DNA from: Campylobacterales bacterium
GTDB taxonomy: Bacteria; Campylobacterota; Campylobacteria; Campylobacterales; QNZT01
Direction of reading: 5' to 3'
NCBI GenBank assembly: GCA_027023305.1
Contig: JALVVR010000066.1
Location: forward strand, 1 to 64,000
Length of the DNA stretch: 64,000 nucleotides
The notes under the pieces are model-generated. The model did no database searches and was not told the DNA's origin. It worked only from the letters and a program-made list of their open reading frames with translations. The position numbers were made by a program, and so were the translations under genes. This document shows, one piece after another, positions 54,500-63,826 of this stretch. Position 1 is the first letter of the stretch. Every line of letters starts with the position of its first letter.

Positions 54500-55615
54500 A
54501 TGATAACAAGAGAATTAGTAGAAGAAAAACTAAAACTAGTTGCCTATCCAGGCTTTACAAAAAGTATTTTAGAGTTCGGATTCGTAAAAGATATACAGAT
54601 AACTGATGATAATGTATCTATACTTGTAGATATAAGTTCATCTGCACCAGAGGTAAAAAAAGAGATTGAATCTGAAGTTACAAAACAACTTCAACTTTTA
54701 GGTGCAAACAGCATCAAAGTAGTAGTTAAAACTCCTGTTATGCCAAAAGAGAGTAGCTCAAAAGGTAAAAACATACTTCCTCAAGTAAAAAATGTAGTAA
54801 TGGTAAGTAGTGGAAAAGGTGGAGTAGGAAAATCAACTACTACTACCAACTTAGCTATTGCTTTAGCTATGCAAGGAAAAAAAGTAGGCCTTCTAGATGC
54901 AGATATATATGGACCAAATATCCCAAGAATGATGGGAGTTGATGGTAAACAACCAGAGGTTGAAGGAAGCAAAGTTTTACCACTTTTAAGTCACGGTGTT
55001 GAAGTTATGAGTATGGGAAGCCTCATGGAAGAAGGTCAATCTTTGATTTGGAGAGGTGCTATGATCATGAAAGCAATCCAACAACTACTTCAAGATGTAC
55101 TTTGGAGTGAACTTGATGTTATATTTATAGATATGCCACCAGGAACTGGTGATGCTCAACTAACACTTGCTCAAAGTGTACCTGTTACAGCAGGGATTTG
55201 TGTAACTACTCCTCAAAAAGTTGCTCTTGATGATACTACTAGAAGTCTTGATATGTTTGAAAAACTTCATATCCCTATCGCTGGTGTAGTAGAAAACATG
55301 AGTGGTTTTATCTGCCCAGAAAATGGTAAAGAGTATGATATATTTGGTAAAGGAACAACTAAACCGGTTGCTGAAAAATTTAATACTGTAGTTTTAGGAG
55401 AGATTCCTATAGAGCCAACTATCAGAGAGGGTGGAGATGCTGGAAAACCAGTTGTTTTTCATGATCCAAACTCAGTAACAGCAAAAAAATACCAAGAATC
55501 AGCAAAAAAACTATGGGAAACTATAGAAAAAATAAATGCTGAGGGTGGAGTTGATAACGAAGCTATCCAACCTACAACACCTCCAGGTGTAAGTGCTTGT
55601 TCAACTGGGCGATAA
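54500..55615 (+). CDS. mrp: Mrp/ApbC Fe-S cluster carrier P-loop protein
   Basis: A 371-residue ATPase of the Mrp/NBP35 group that transfers Fe-S clusters. N-terminal MIP18-like (DUF59) domain (about 1-80: VEEKLKLVAYPGFTKSILEFGFVKDI), then deviant Walker A SSGKGGVGKSTTTTNLA, DADIYGPNIPRMMG and IDMPPGTGDAQLTLAQ. The C-x2-C pair seen in many members is not evident (one Cys in GFICPENG). The start chosen is ATG 54500-54502 with AGGAG six bases upstream. ApbC is required for thiamine synthesis enzymes such as ThiC in enterics, so adjacency to thiC makes sense. Confidence 0.93.
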   Translation: MITRELVEEKLKLVAYPGFTKSILEFGFVKDIQITDDNVSILVDISSSAPEVKKEIESEVTKQLQLLGANSIKVVVKTPVMPKESSSKGKNILPQVKNVVMVSSGKGGVGKSTTTTNLAIALAMQGKKVGLLDADIYGPNIPRMMGVDGKQPEVEGSKVLPLLSHGVEVMSMGSLMEEGQSLIWRGAMIMKAIQQLLQDVLWSELDVIFIDMPPGTGDAQLTLAQSVPVTAGICVTTPQKVALDDTTRSLDMFEKLHIPIAGVVENMSGFICPENGKEYDIFGKGTTKPVAEKFNTVVLGEIPIEPTIREGGDAGKPVVFHDPNSVTAKKYQESAKKLWETIEKINAEGGVDNEAIQPTTPPGVSACSTGR

Positions 55616-55690
55616 TATTAGATAAATAATTTAAACTCCTTTAAATATAAGTTTAGGTATTATTATTAAAACTTATATGAAGGAGTCAAT

Positions 55691-56437
55691 ATGACACTAC
55701 CAAATATTTCAATACCAATCAACATACCAATTGAACTTCCAACTTTGCTGCATCCACCTTTAGTACACTTTGCAGTAGCTATTCCTGTACTTGTTTTACT
55801 TTTTGAAATTATAAATATATTTTTAAAATCAAAAAGTTTAAAAATCATAACCTCATCACTTCTATTTGTAACTATCGTTATATTTTTTGGTGCATATCTA
55901 GCAGGTATAACTGATGGAAAAGCTGTTATAGATAGTGCGACTTTTAGTGGAATTGCTAATCTTAAAGAACATAAACTTTTAGGTATATATCTTGTATATG
56001 CAAGTGCAGTTATATTTATCTTTAAACTTCTATCTTTAGTTATAAACAAAACTGGATTTAGAGTTTTCTATGTTCTGCTACTGATAGGATTTACAGCTTC
56101 AGTTTTACACCAAGGAAAAGAGGGTGGAGAGTTAGTATATAAATATGGAGCAAATGTAAAGCAACAAGCAGATGATTTTGATGATAATGAGAAAACAGAA
56201 GAAAAAACAGAAGAAAAAATAACTCCTCCAGCAAAAGAAGAAGAGACTACAAAAGCTCCAGAAGAAATAGAGAAAGAAACAAAAGAGAATACAGAAAAAC
56301 TTACACCACTACCAAATGTCACAAAAAAGGTAGAAAAAAAAGCAGAAGAGATAAAAGATGAAATAAAAACCGTAGAAACTAACACTAGTTTAGTAACACC
56401 GATAAAATCAGAAGAAAACAATAACTCACATAAGTAA
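55691..56437 (+). CDS. DUF2231 membrane protein with charged tail
   Basis: A 248-residue protein. Residues 1-150 hold four hydrophobic helices with LHPPLVHFAVAIPVLVLLFEI and SGIANLKEHKLLGIY, the DUF2231 pattern (conserved His in HPP.VHF and KEH, possibly binding haem or metal). Residues 155-248 are a low-complexity Glu/Lys/Thr tail (TEEKTEEK, TKENTEKLTPLPN) without membrane helices. The biochemical role of DUF2231 is not established. An AAGGAG precedes the ATG. It is probably monocistronic, ending at a strong terminator. Confidence 0.8.
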   Translation: MTLPNISIPINIPIELPTLLHPPLVHFAVAIPVLVLLFEIINIFLKSKSLKIITSSLLFVTIVIFFGAYLAGITDGKAVIDSATFSGIANLKEHKLLGIYLVYASAVIFIFKLLSLVINKTGFRVFYVLLLIGFTASVLHQGKEGGELVYKYGANVKQQADDFDDNEKTEEKTEEKITPPAKEEETTKAPEEIEKETKENTEKLTPLPNVTKKVEKKAEEIKDEIKTVETNTSLVTPIKSEENNNSHK

Positions 56438-56442
56438 ATAGA

Positions 56443-56481
56443 AAAAGGGGAGTAGATGAAAAAATCATCTACTCCCCTTTT
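56443..56481. terminator. Bidirectional terminator between DUF2231 gene and rpmA
   Basis: A 17-bp perfect inverted repeat AAAAGGGGAGTAGATGA / TCATCTACTCCCCTTTT with an A5 loop, the strongest terminator in the window. It serves convergent genes. Confidence 0.92.
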
Positions 56482-56500
56482 AAAGAAATAAAACTAAAAC

Positions 56501-56758
56501 TTAAGCTGCTGGTATAACAGAAACTTTGTTTCTTATCTTATCTTTTTTCTCAAACTTAACATGTCCATCTACTAGAGCGAATATAGTATGATCTTTTCCG
56601 ATACCTACATTTTCACCAGTATGAACTTTTGTTCCTCTTTGTCTTATGATGATATTACCAGCTCTTACAAACTCACCACCAAATTTTTTAACTCCCAGCC
56701 GTCTTCCAGCTGAATCTCTATTATTTTGGGTACTACCCTGACCTTTCTTGTGTGCCAT
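56501..56758 (-). CDS. rpmA: 50S ribosomal protein L27
   Basis: An 85-residue protein: [68 protein letters not shown], full L27. The N-terminus MAHKKGQGS needs no proteolytic trimming, unlike Firmicutes L27. rplU, its usual partner, and obgE are not adjacent. A TAAAATCGCG promoter box lies 29 bp upstream. Confidence 0.97.
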   Translation of the reverse strand: MAHKKGQGSTQNNRDSAGRRLGVKKFGGEFVRAGNIIIRQRGTKVHTGENVGIGKDHTIFALVDGHVKFEKKDKIRNKVSVIPAA

Positions 56759-56783
56759 TTTATATCCTTAAAGAAAATTTGTT

Positions 56784-56796
56784 CGCGATTTTACTC
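56784..56796 (-). promoter_or_regulatory. Putative rpmA promoter, TAAAATCGCG type
   Basis: On the minus strand GAGTAAAATCGCG: TAAAAT at 56788-56793 then CGCG. The transcript would have a very short leader carrying only the ribosome site (AAGGA). Confidence 0.5.
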
Positions 56797-56816
56797 TATG
56801 TTTGCTTAAAAAATTA

Positions 56817-57443
56817 TTATTTTTTCTCTTCTATCTCCACATCTTCAATATTTTCTTCTTTATTCTCTATCTCTTTTACAAACAAATCTTTATACTGTCC
56901 AATAGACCCCTCTACTAAGCCACCTTCATTCAAAATATTTTTTACAAACATATTTCCTTTTATTTTACCAGTTACCTTAGTAGTTAAAAGTTCACATGAT
57001 AAGTCCCCTTCAAATACACCCTTTATAACTATCTCTTTAGCTTGAAGTTTACTTTTTACTACTCCTCTAGTATCTACTAAAATCTTTTGTGCAACTATCT
57101 CGCCATCAAAATTTCCATCTATTATAACTGTATCACTCAAAACACGATTTGATAAATTTGCTTGTTGCATGATTTCAAGTGCTCTACACTCTAAAGATCC
57201 CTCTATGCTACCATTACAAATAATCTGCTTTGCTTTTATATTTCCTTTAACAACTCCACTTTTACCAACAACGACTACATTGTTAACTGCTATATTTCCA
57301 ACTAGCTCGCCATCAACATGAACAGTATCATTTCCTACTATATTACCTTCTATCTTAGAACCATTTGTTATGATGGTCGCACTACCTATACTACCACTAT
57401 TTTTCTCTTTTGTAACCTCTTTTTTACCACCAAAAAGTGCCAT
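56817..57443 (-). CDS. ccmA: Bactofilin (polymer-forming cytoskeletal protein)
   Basis: A 208-residue bactofilin. The central right-handed beta-helix (about 18-185) shows the repeating hydrophobic pattern SATIITNGSKIEGNIVGNDTVHVDGELVGNI and VVGKSGVVKGNIKAKQIICNGSIEGSL. Short disordered ends flank it, and the acidic C-terminus reads ENKEENIEDVEIEEKK. It is longer than the usual 110-170 residues because the helix has more turns. It abuts the M23 peptidase gene; in Helicobacter the CcmA bactofilin and M23 peptidase Csd1 together set cell shape. Confidence 0.88.
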   Translation of the reverse strand: MALFGGKKEVTKEKNSGSIGSATIITNGSKIEGNIVGNDTVHVDGELVGNIAVNNVVVVGKSGVVKGNIKAKQIICNGSIEGSLECRALEIMQQANLSNRVLSDTVIIDGNFDGEIVAQKILVDTRGVVKSKLQAKEIVIKGVFEGDLSCELLTTKVTGKIKGNMFVKNILNEGGLVEGSIGQYKDLFVKEIENKEENIEDVEIEEKK

Positions 57444-58346
57444 CTAATCTCCTTTTTTATTTTCGATAAATTTTATTTCTTCTTTTAAACTCTTTATCAG
57501 TTCAGACCAATTAACTTGAGGATTTTTTTTCATAACTTCTCTATAAGTAGAATAACTCCACTTTTTCATAAAAGGCTCAGGGTCTAACCACTTGCTAAGA
57601 TACCTAAGTTCATAGTGAACATGAGGTCCTGTGCTTCTACCTGTATTTCCACAAAGAGCAACAAGTTGACCTTTTTTAACATACTCTCCACTTTTTACAC
57701 TTATACGATGAAGATGTCCATAAGCAGTTGCAAATCCAAGTCCATGCCTTATAAGTAAGAAGTTACCATAAAATCTCTTTTTCCCTGCATATACTACTAC
57801 TCCACTAGCAGGTGCATATATGGGAGTTCCAAGATCTGCTGCTAAATCATCAGCAGGATGAAACTGTTTTCTTTTTGTTATAGGGTGTATTCTAAAACCA
57901 AACCTAGTAGATATCCTTCTATAATCAAGTGGCTTACCATTTGGAACTAACTTAGATAAAAAGAGATATTCTCTCTTTGTTAGACTATATGGAGTGTTTT
58001 CACTTATTTCATTTTGTGAAATTTTTTGAGTCTTATCCTCATTTTTCACCACTTCTCTCTCTACTTTTGGAGTATCCAAACCTATCATCTTCTTTGCTTC
58101 CAAAAGCTGTTCATTCATAGCTTCCAAAGTTTCAGTCCTAGAATCAATAGCCTGTTTTAACTCTACCTTCTCTTTGTTTAGCTTATCAACATTATGAGAA
58201 AGTGAGTAAACTATCATACTACCAACAGCAAAAACTAAAACTATCCCTACAACTATCCAACTAGCTATCACTTTTAAAAACTGACTAACTGTATACTGTT
58301 TAGAACCGTGAACATCACTAAGTGTTATTATAATTTTATCTTTCAT
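57444..58346 (-). CDS. M23-family peptidoglycan endopeptidase
   Basis: A 300-residue membrane-anchored metallopeptidase: short cytoplasmic start, a membrane helix (about 24-46), a coiled-coil region (NVDKLNKEKVELKQAID and following) and the LytM domain (about 155-275). The zinc ligands are H-P-A-D-D (HxxxD) and GPHVHYE (HxH), with KRFYGNFLLIRHGLGFATAYGHLHR between. All catalytic residues are present. It probably trims peptide cross-links under bactofilin control, like Csd1 of Helicobacter. The start chosen is ATG 58344-58346; a TTG 18 bases upstream is in frame. Confidence 0.9.
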   Translation of the reverse strand: MKDKIIITLSDVHGSKQYTVSQFLKVIASWIVVGIVLVFAVGSMIVYSLSHNVDKLNKEKVELKQAIDSRTETLEAMNEQLLEAKKMIGLDTPKVEREVVKNEDKTQKISQNEISENTPYSLTKREYLFLSKLVPNGKPLDYRRISTRFGFRIHPITKRKQFHPADDLAADLGTPIYAPASGVVVYAGKKRFYGNFLLIRHGLGFATAYGHLHRISVKSGEYVKKGQLVALCGNTGRSTGPHVHYELRYLSKWLDPEPFMKKWSYSTYREVMKKNPQVNWSELIKSLKEEIKFIENKKGD

Positions 58347-58449
58347 AAGAGTATTGTATAACAATAACCTCTAATTTACAAAAACTTTTAAAAAATTTTA
58401 AAAAATTTTAGAAAGTTACAAAATAAAGATAACTTTTAAAACAAATTGC

Positions 58450-58476
58450 TAAATAAATATTTTTAATCTCCGATAT
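58450..58476 (+). promoter_or_regulatory. Sigma28 (FliA)-type promoter for the cheV operon
   Basis: TAAA (58450-58453), a 17-bp gap and CGATAT (58471-58476). This matches the spacing of the FliA consensus TAAAGTTT-N11-GCCGATAA and lies 32 bp before the cheV ATG. Confidence 0.6.
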
Positions 58477-58508
58477 AAGTGATAAGAAAATTATATTGGA
58501 GTGAAACA

Positions 58509-59453
58509 ATGTCAGTTAAAAGTAATGATATTCAAGCAAATATCGACTATATGACTAAATCTCATCTTAGAAATGTTATGCAACTAGCAGTCTTTTATAC
58601 AGCTCATGATGATATATATGCTATCAATATCTCTAAAATACAAGGCTTTTTGATAAAAGAGGAGTTAGAGATACTAAAAGCCCCAAGTAATAACCCTTAT
58701 GTAGAAGGACTAATAGATCTTAGAGGTGAAATAATATATATAGTAAACTTTGATAAGTGGTTAGGTTATGATACAAACATAGATGAATATAAAATAGTCA
58801 TAGTCTGCAACTATAACCAAAAAAAGGTGGGCATACTAGTAAAAGATATTATAAAGATAGAGGAAAAAGCTAGTGATGAGTTAAAGATGCCTTCATCAAA
58901 AGATCCAAAAATCTCATATGTAACAGATATAGCAATAAATAAAAATACAAATAAAATGTGTATTGTCTTTGATGCAGAGAGACTTTTATATGACACAAAC
59001 AGTGGTGATAGTTCTCCAAAATCAACTATATATGATATAGGCTCATTTAACATAAATGAGAAGATAACTTCAACTAAAAAAGTTTTAGTAGCTGAAGATA
59101 GTGGGATAGTTATAGAAAAGTTAAATGAATTTTTTAAAAATATCGGTATAGATTATGAGATATATGAAAATGGTCAACTACTTATAGACCGACTAGATAC
59201 TCTTTCTCCAAAAGATATAGGATTAGTTATAACAGATATTGAGATGCCTATTAAAAATGGTTATCAAGTTATAAAATATATAAAAAGTGAATCTGACTAC
59301 TTTAATGTACCAGTAATATCTCTAACAAGTATGACAAACCAAGGTGTAAAAGACAAGATTTTAGAGTTAGGTGCTATAGATTTGGTGAACAAATCTGATT
59401 TGAACAAATTAAACTCATATATAAAAGAGATATTAGAAGGAGTCGCATCATGA
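58509..59453 (+). CDS. cheV: Chemotaxis coupling protein CheV
   Basis: A 314-residue CheW-receiver fusion. The N-terminal CheW domain (about 20-165) has [12 protein letters not shown] and [21 protein letters not shown]. The receiver (about 190-312) has [22 protein letters not shown] with the phospho-Asp, and SLTSM. The usual Lys is present in LVNKSD. It couples receptors to CheA and probably acts in adaptation or as a phosphate sink. The start chosen is ATG 58509-58511 with GGAG seven bases upstream; an in-frame upstream frame overlaps the promoter. Its TGA overlaps the mcp ATG. Confidence 0.94.
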   Translation: MSVKSNDIQANIDYMTKSHLRNVMQLAVFYTAHDDIYAINISKIQGFLIKEELEILKAPSNNPYVEGLIDLRGEIIYIVNFDKWLGYDTNIDEYKIVIVCNYNQKKVGILVKDIIKIEEKASDELKMPSSKDPKISYVTDIAINKNTNKMCIVFDAERLLYDTNSGDSSPKSTIYDIGSFNINEKITSTKKVLVAEDSGIVIEKLNEFFKNIGIDYEIYENGQLLIDRLDTLSPKDIGLVITDIEMPIKNGYQVIKYIKSESDYFNVPVISLTSMTNQGVKDKILELGAIDLVNKSDLNKLNSYIKEILEGVAS

Positions 59454-61156
59454 AAAATGAAAAAATAACAACAATCAAAAATACAAGTTTTAAACTAGGA
59501 GTTTTTATATTTGTATCATTTTTGGTACTTCAAGTTTTTGTAGGATATAGGATGTATGAAGCAAATGAAAATGCAGCAAAACACTTTAGTGATTTAGAAA
59601 ATCTATCTAAAGTAAAATCGCTAGCACTTTTACTAAACAACTTTTCAAAAGAACCAACAGATACAACTCTTATGCAAATAAAAGATATTTCTAAAGATAT
59701 TTCTAAAGATATTTCTAAAGATATTTCTACTCTAGCATATAAATATCAAAACAATCTCCCATATACACAAACCATATCTCATTTAACAAAAAATGTAATA
59801 TCTAAAAAGAATTATTTCTCTTCTAAAACAAAAGATTTAGATAAACTAGTTGACTCAAAAACTGATAATATCATAATCTTTGCTTTTGTTCTGTTAGTAA
59901 ATATAGCTATAAATTTACTTCTAACACTATTTACAAACAAAATAGTAAGAAACTTAGAAAGTTTACAAAATGGAGTTAGCTCTTTCTTTGACTTTATAAA
60001 CAGAAAAAGTAAAGACTCAAAACAAATAGTCTCAGAAGGAAATGATGAGTTCAAACTAATAGCAGGTATGATAAATGAAAATGTATCACAAATCAAAGAG
60101 GATATAAAAACAGATTCAAAAGCTGTTGAAGAGGTAGCAAAAGTTTCATCATTGGTAGCAAAAGGTGATTTTTCAGCAAGACTTAAAGCTCATGCAATAA
60201 ACCCTGAGATTTGTAAACTAAAAACAAATCTAAATGACTTTTTAGACAATATGCAACAAACTGTAAATGAGATAACAAAAGTTGTAAAAGATTATCAAAA
60301 CCACAACTTTAAATCAAATATCAAACAAGAGTTGAGTGGTGAGCTTAAAGAGTTAAGTAGTGGTATCAACTCTTTAGGAAAAGTACTTGAAGATGCACAA
60401 GATAAAATAAATACAACTCTAAAATCAAAATCAAATATACTAAACACTTCTGCAAAAGAGTTAAATGAGAGTGTAAACAAACTAAAAGAGTATATACAAA
60501 AAAGTACATCAAACTCTAACGAAGTTTCGTCAGAGATGGAAGTGATGTCTAAGATGATAGAAGAAACTGTAAAAAGAGCAAAAGACATGAATGACTACTC
60601 TATAAAAACTGCTAAAAGTGCAAAAGAGGGAGAAAAACTAGCAGATAAAACTCTAGAAGCTATGCATGTGATAAATGAGTCAACTTCTACTATAGATGAA
60701 GCCATAAGTGCTATTGATTCCATAGCATTTCAAACAAATATCCTAAGCCTTAATGCAGCAGTTGAAGCTGCAACTGCAGGAGATGCAGGTAAAGGTTTTG
60801 CAGTAGTTGCACAAGAAGTTAGAAACCTAGCTACAAAATCAGCAGAAGCTGCAAAAAGTATAAAAGAGCTAGTAGAAGAAACTAAAAACAAAGCAGATGA
60901 AGGTATGGAAATCTCTAAAAACATGAAAGAAAACTTTGCAGAGGTAAACCTACAGATTCAAGAGTCATCAAAACTAGTCTCTTCTGTAGCTCTTGAGGCA
61001 TCAACTGAGTTAGAAAAAGTAAAATCAGTAGATAGCCTAATAAAAGAAGTTCAAACTATGTTTATCAAAAACAATAAAATAGCAAATAAAACTGATGATA
61101 TTTCTCAAGAAATTTTACAAATCTCAAATGAGCTTTATGAAGAAGTAAAAGAGTAA
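59450..61156 (+). CDS. Methyl-accepting chemotaxis protein
   Basis: A 568-residue transmembrane receptor. Membrane helices lie near 14-33 and 140-163, bounding a short periplasmic sensor of about 105 residues. That sensor contains a (KDIS)4 repeat at residues 78-93. A HAMP-like and helical region follows (about 165-330), then the signalling hairpin with [51 protein letters not shown] near 420-470. No C-terminal CheR/B pentapeptide is seen. It is translated together with cheV (ATGA overlap) and cheA (14 bp gap), so it is probably the dedicated receptor of this cluster. Ligand unknown. Confidence 0.93.
   Translation: MKNEKITTIKNTSFKLGVFIFVSFLVLQVFVGYRMYEANENAAKHFSDLENLSKVKSLALLLNNFSKEPTDTTLMQIKDISKDISKDISKDISTLAYKYQNNLPYTQTISHLTKNVISKKNYFSSKTKDLDKLVDSKTDNIIIFAFVLLVNIAINLLLTLFTNKIVRNLESLQNGVSSFFDFINRKSKDSKQIVSEGNDEFKLIAGMINENVSQIKEDIKTDSKAVEEVAKVSSLVAKGDFSARLKAHAINPEICKLKTNLNDFLDNMQQTVNEITKVVKDYQNHNFKSNIKQELSGELKELSSGINSLGKVLEDAQDKINTTLKSKSNILNTSAKELNESVNKLKEYIQKSTSNSNEVSSEMEVMSKMIEETVKRAKDMNDYSIKTAKSAKEGEKLADKTLEAMHVINESTSTIDEAISAIDSIAFQTNILSLNAAVEAATAGDAGKGFAVVAQEVRNLATKSAEAAKSIKELVEETKNKADEGMEISKNMKENFAEVNLQIQESSKLVSSVALEASTELEKVKSVDSLIKEVQTMFIKNNKIANKTDDISQEILQISNELYEEVKE
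59681..59728 (+). repeat. Four perfect 12-bp tandem repeats inside the MCP gene
   Basis: AAAGATATTTCT repeated four times without mismatch, each unit encoding Lys-Asp-Ile-Ser in the periplasmic sensor domain. Unit gain or loss keeps the frame and changes the sensor by four residues. Confidence 0.95.
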
Positions 61157-61169
61157 AAAAGGGCAAATC

Positions 61170-63380
61170 ATGATTGATACAGAGATAGTTGATTTTTTTA
61201 TGGAGGAAGCTGAAGAGCTTTTTGATGGTATAAACTCAATACTTCTTAAAAATGAAGAAGTAGGAGAGATTTCTAGTGAAGAACTAGACTCTCTTTTTAG
61301 AAACATGCATACTATAAAAGGTGGGGCTGGATCAGTAGGTTTAGTAAATGTATCTAAATTTACCCATCATTTAGAAACTTTTTTAGATGAGATACGGGAA
61401 GGAGAAGTAGAGTTTACTAAAGAGATTATAAACTTTTTTATTGACTCAGTTTCAAAGATACAAGATATCTTAGATAGTGAGTATGATGGAAATATTGATG
61501 AAAGTGAAGTTGACACTATGGTTGAGGAATTAAAGAAAGAGATTGATTCTTTTCATGGAAACAACGATGCAGTAGTAAAGGAAAAGGTTCAAAATGGAGA
61601 AAACCTATCTGCAAATGTAGCTGAATTACTAGACATATTTGAAGATATTTTTAAAATTTTAAATGAAATTGAAACCAGTCAAAGTATAGAAAATATAGCT
61701 ATAGATGAACTTTTTAGATATGTTCATACCCTAAAAGGCTCTTCACAATTTTTATATCTTTCATATTTCCCAACTTATATGCATGATTTAGAAAATATTT
61801 TAGATGATGTAAGAAATGAAAAACTGCCTTATACCATAGAATTAAATACTTTTCTTTTAAATTCACTCTATATAGCTCAAGAGATGATAGATTTAGAACT
61901 AAATGGAAATTTAGAAAAAGAGAAGTTTGAAAGTAAACTAAAATCTCTAAAAGAGGAGATTAAAGAGTTTGAGAATACAAGTGAAGAAAGCTTGGGATTT
62001 GAGATATTTGATGATGAACTTGATATAGATATGCAAGCTTTTGAAATCTTTGATGATGAACCAGTTCAAAAAGAGAATCCAGTTATAGCTACACCTAAAG
62101 AAGTAAAAAAAGAGCAAATTCAAACTCCTAAAAAAGAGAAAAAGGAAGTAAAAAAACCTGTAGAAAAAAGTATAAAAAAAGCAGCATCTTCTAGCTCAAT
62201 AAGAGTAAATCTTGATAAGATAGATACTCTTATGAATAGAGTTGGAGACCTTGTTATAACTAAAAGTATGCTATTTCAATTTGCAGATAACTTAAAAGAA
62301 CATAGTGATATATATAAAAAAATAGTAGAAAGATTAGAAACTCTTGATCGTGATATAAGAGAGCTTCAAGAATCAGTTATGTCAGTTCGTATGGTTCCTA
62401 TGGAAAGTGTATATGCAAGACTTCCTAAAATGGTTAGGGACTTAGCAAAAAAACTTGACAAAAAAGTAAAGTTTGAACACTTTGGAGATAATGTTGAGAT
62501 AGATAAAATGATGGTGGAAGGACTTATGGATCCTCTAACTCATATCATCAGAAACTCACTTGACCATGGTATAGAGACTCCTGATATTAGAAGACAAAAA
62601 GGCAAAAAAGAGGGAGGAACTCTTACTATAACTGCAGCTCAAGAGAGTGGAAATATTATAATAAGCATAAAAGATGATGGAGCAGGTATAGATATAGATA
62701 GAGTTTCACAAAAAGCTCTTGAAAATGGTGTAATAACAGAGGATGAGCTAAATAAGATGAGCTTTGATGATAAAGCTATGCTTATCTTTTCTGCTGGACT
62801 TTCCACTGCAAAAGAGGTTAGTGATGTTTCAGGTCGTGGTGTTGGAATGGATGTAGTTGCAAACAACATTCACTCTCTTGGTGGGAAAATAGATATAAAA
62901 ACTGAACTAGGTCGTGGAACTGAGTTAAAGATAATCCTACCTTTAACACTTGCTATACTAGATGGTTTAAATGTGATGGTCGGAGATAGAAAGTTTATCC
63001 TACCACTTAGCACTATAGTAGAGTCTATAAAACCAAAAGAGTATATGATAAAAAACATAGGTCAAGGGAATCGTGAGCTACTAATGCTAAGAAATGAATT
63101 TATCCCTATTGTAAAACTGTACTCATTTTTTGGAGTTGAAACTAGATGTGAAAACTTAGAAGATGGTATGATCATAATAGTAAAAAGTTCAAATACAAAA
63201 ATAGCACTATATGTAGATGACTTTTTAAACCAAGAGCAAATAGTTGTAAAATCACTAGAAAAAAACTATAAAAAGATAAAAGGAATTGGTGCTGCTACTA
63301 TACGAGGTGATGGAAGTATAGGTCTGATTTTGGATGTCATGAACATCATGGAAAAAAATAAAATAAAAGAGGAGGCATAA
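61170..63380 (+). CDS. cheA: Chemotaxis histidine kinase CheA with two HPt domains
   Basis: A 736-residue kinase. HPt1 has FRNMHTIKGGAG (His47). HPt2 (about 150-265) has FRYVHTLKGSSQF (His186). A Lys/Glu/Pro-rich linker precedes the dimerisation domain (INLDKIDTLMNRVGDLVITKSML-type NLDKIDTLMNRVGDL). The ATPase follows: DPLTHIIRNSLDHGIE, IKDDGAGID, GRGVGMDVV and GRGTELKIILPLTLA. The C-terminal CheW-like P5 (FILPLSTIVESI) ends the protein. There is no receiver at the C-terminus, unlike the CheA-Y fusions of Campylobacter and Helicobacter, and no obvious CheY-binding P2. It lies between mcp and cheW. Confidence 0.95.
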   Translation: MIDTEIVDFFMEEAEELFDGINSILLKNEEVGEISSEELDSLFRNMHTIKGGAGSVGLVNVSKFTHHLETFLDEIREGEVEFTKEIINFFIDSVSKIQDILDSEYDGNIDESEVDTMVEELKKEIDSFHGNNDAVVKEKVQNGENLSANVAELLDIFEDIFKILNEIETSQSIENIAIDELFRYVHTLKGSSQFLYLSYFPTYMHDLENILDDVRNEKLPYTIELNTFLLNSLYIAQEMIDLELNGNLEKEKFESKLKSLKEEIKEFENTSEESLGFEIFDDELDIDMQAFEIFDDEPVQKENPVIATPKEVKKEQIQTPKKEKKEVKKPVEKSIKKAASSSSIRVNLDKIDTLMNRVGDLVITKSMLFQFADNLKEHSDIYKKIVERLETLDRDIRELQESVMSVRMVPMESVYARLPKMVRDLAKKLDKKVKFEHFGDNVEIDKMMVEGLMDPLTHIIRNSLDHGIETPDIRRQKGKKEGGTLTITAAQESGNIIISIKDDGAGIDIDRVSQKALENGVITEDELNKMSFDDKAMLIFSAGLSTAKEVSDVSGRGVGMDVVANNIHSLGGKIDIKTELGRGTELKIILPLTLAILDGLNVMVGDRKFILPLSTIVESIKPKEYMIKNIGQGNRELLMLRNEFIPIVKLYSFFGVETRCENLEDGMIIIVKSSNTKIALYVDDFLNQEQIVVKSLEKNYKKIKGIGAATIRGDGSIGLILDVMNIMEKNKIKEEA

Positions 63381-63817
63381 TGGAACATGTTGTTTTTAAA
63401 CTTATAGATGAAAACTTTGCTATAAGATTAGATCAAATAAAAGAGATACTTGTATATGACCAAATTATAATAACTCCTCTTTTTAATGAAGAGCCTTGGG
63501 TAAAAGGTGTTATAAATCTAAGAGGTGAAGTTATACCTATTTTGGATTTAAGGATAAAATTTAATCAAGAAAATCCAACTTTTGACGATAATACAGTGGC
63601 AATAGTTATAAAAACAGATGAAGATAAACTATTAGGTATCATTATAGATAAGATAGAACAAATTATTCCTATAAAAAAATCACAAGTTTCACAGACTTAT
63701 GATTTAGATATAGGGATAGATCAAAAATATATAAAGAATCTTATAAAACTAGATGACAAAGAGATGATAGTTTTACTTAATATTGACAAAATTTTAAAAA
63801 TAAAACAAATAGCATAA
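63380..63817 (+). CDS. cheW: Chemotaxis coupling protein CheW
   Basis: A 145-residue SH3-like scaffold linking receptor and kinase: FKLIDENFAIRLDQIKEIL, WVKGVINLRGEVIPILDLRIKF (the family's core N-L-R-G-x-V-x-P motif) and ILLNIDKIL-type VLLNIDKIL near the end. It overlaps cheA by one base and precedes cheY by 9 bp. Confidence 0.95.
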   Translation: MEHVVFKLIDENFAIRLDQIKEILVYDQIIITPLFNEEPWVKGVINLRGEVIPILDLRIKFNQENPTFDDNTVAIVIKTDEDKLLGIIIDKIEQIIPIKKSQVSQTYDLDIGIDQKYIKNLIKLDDKEMIVLLNIDKILKIKQIA

Positions 63818-63826
63818 GGGGAAGAC

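Noticed and set aside
59681-59728. CRISPR-like or phase-variable frameshifting repeat
   Set aside because: Units are contiguous without spacers and are 12 bp, so copy changes stay in frame and cannot switch the gene off.
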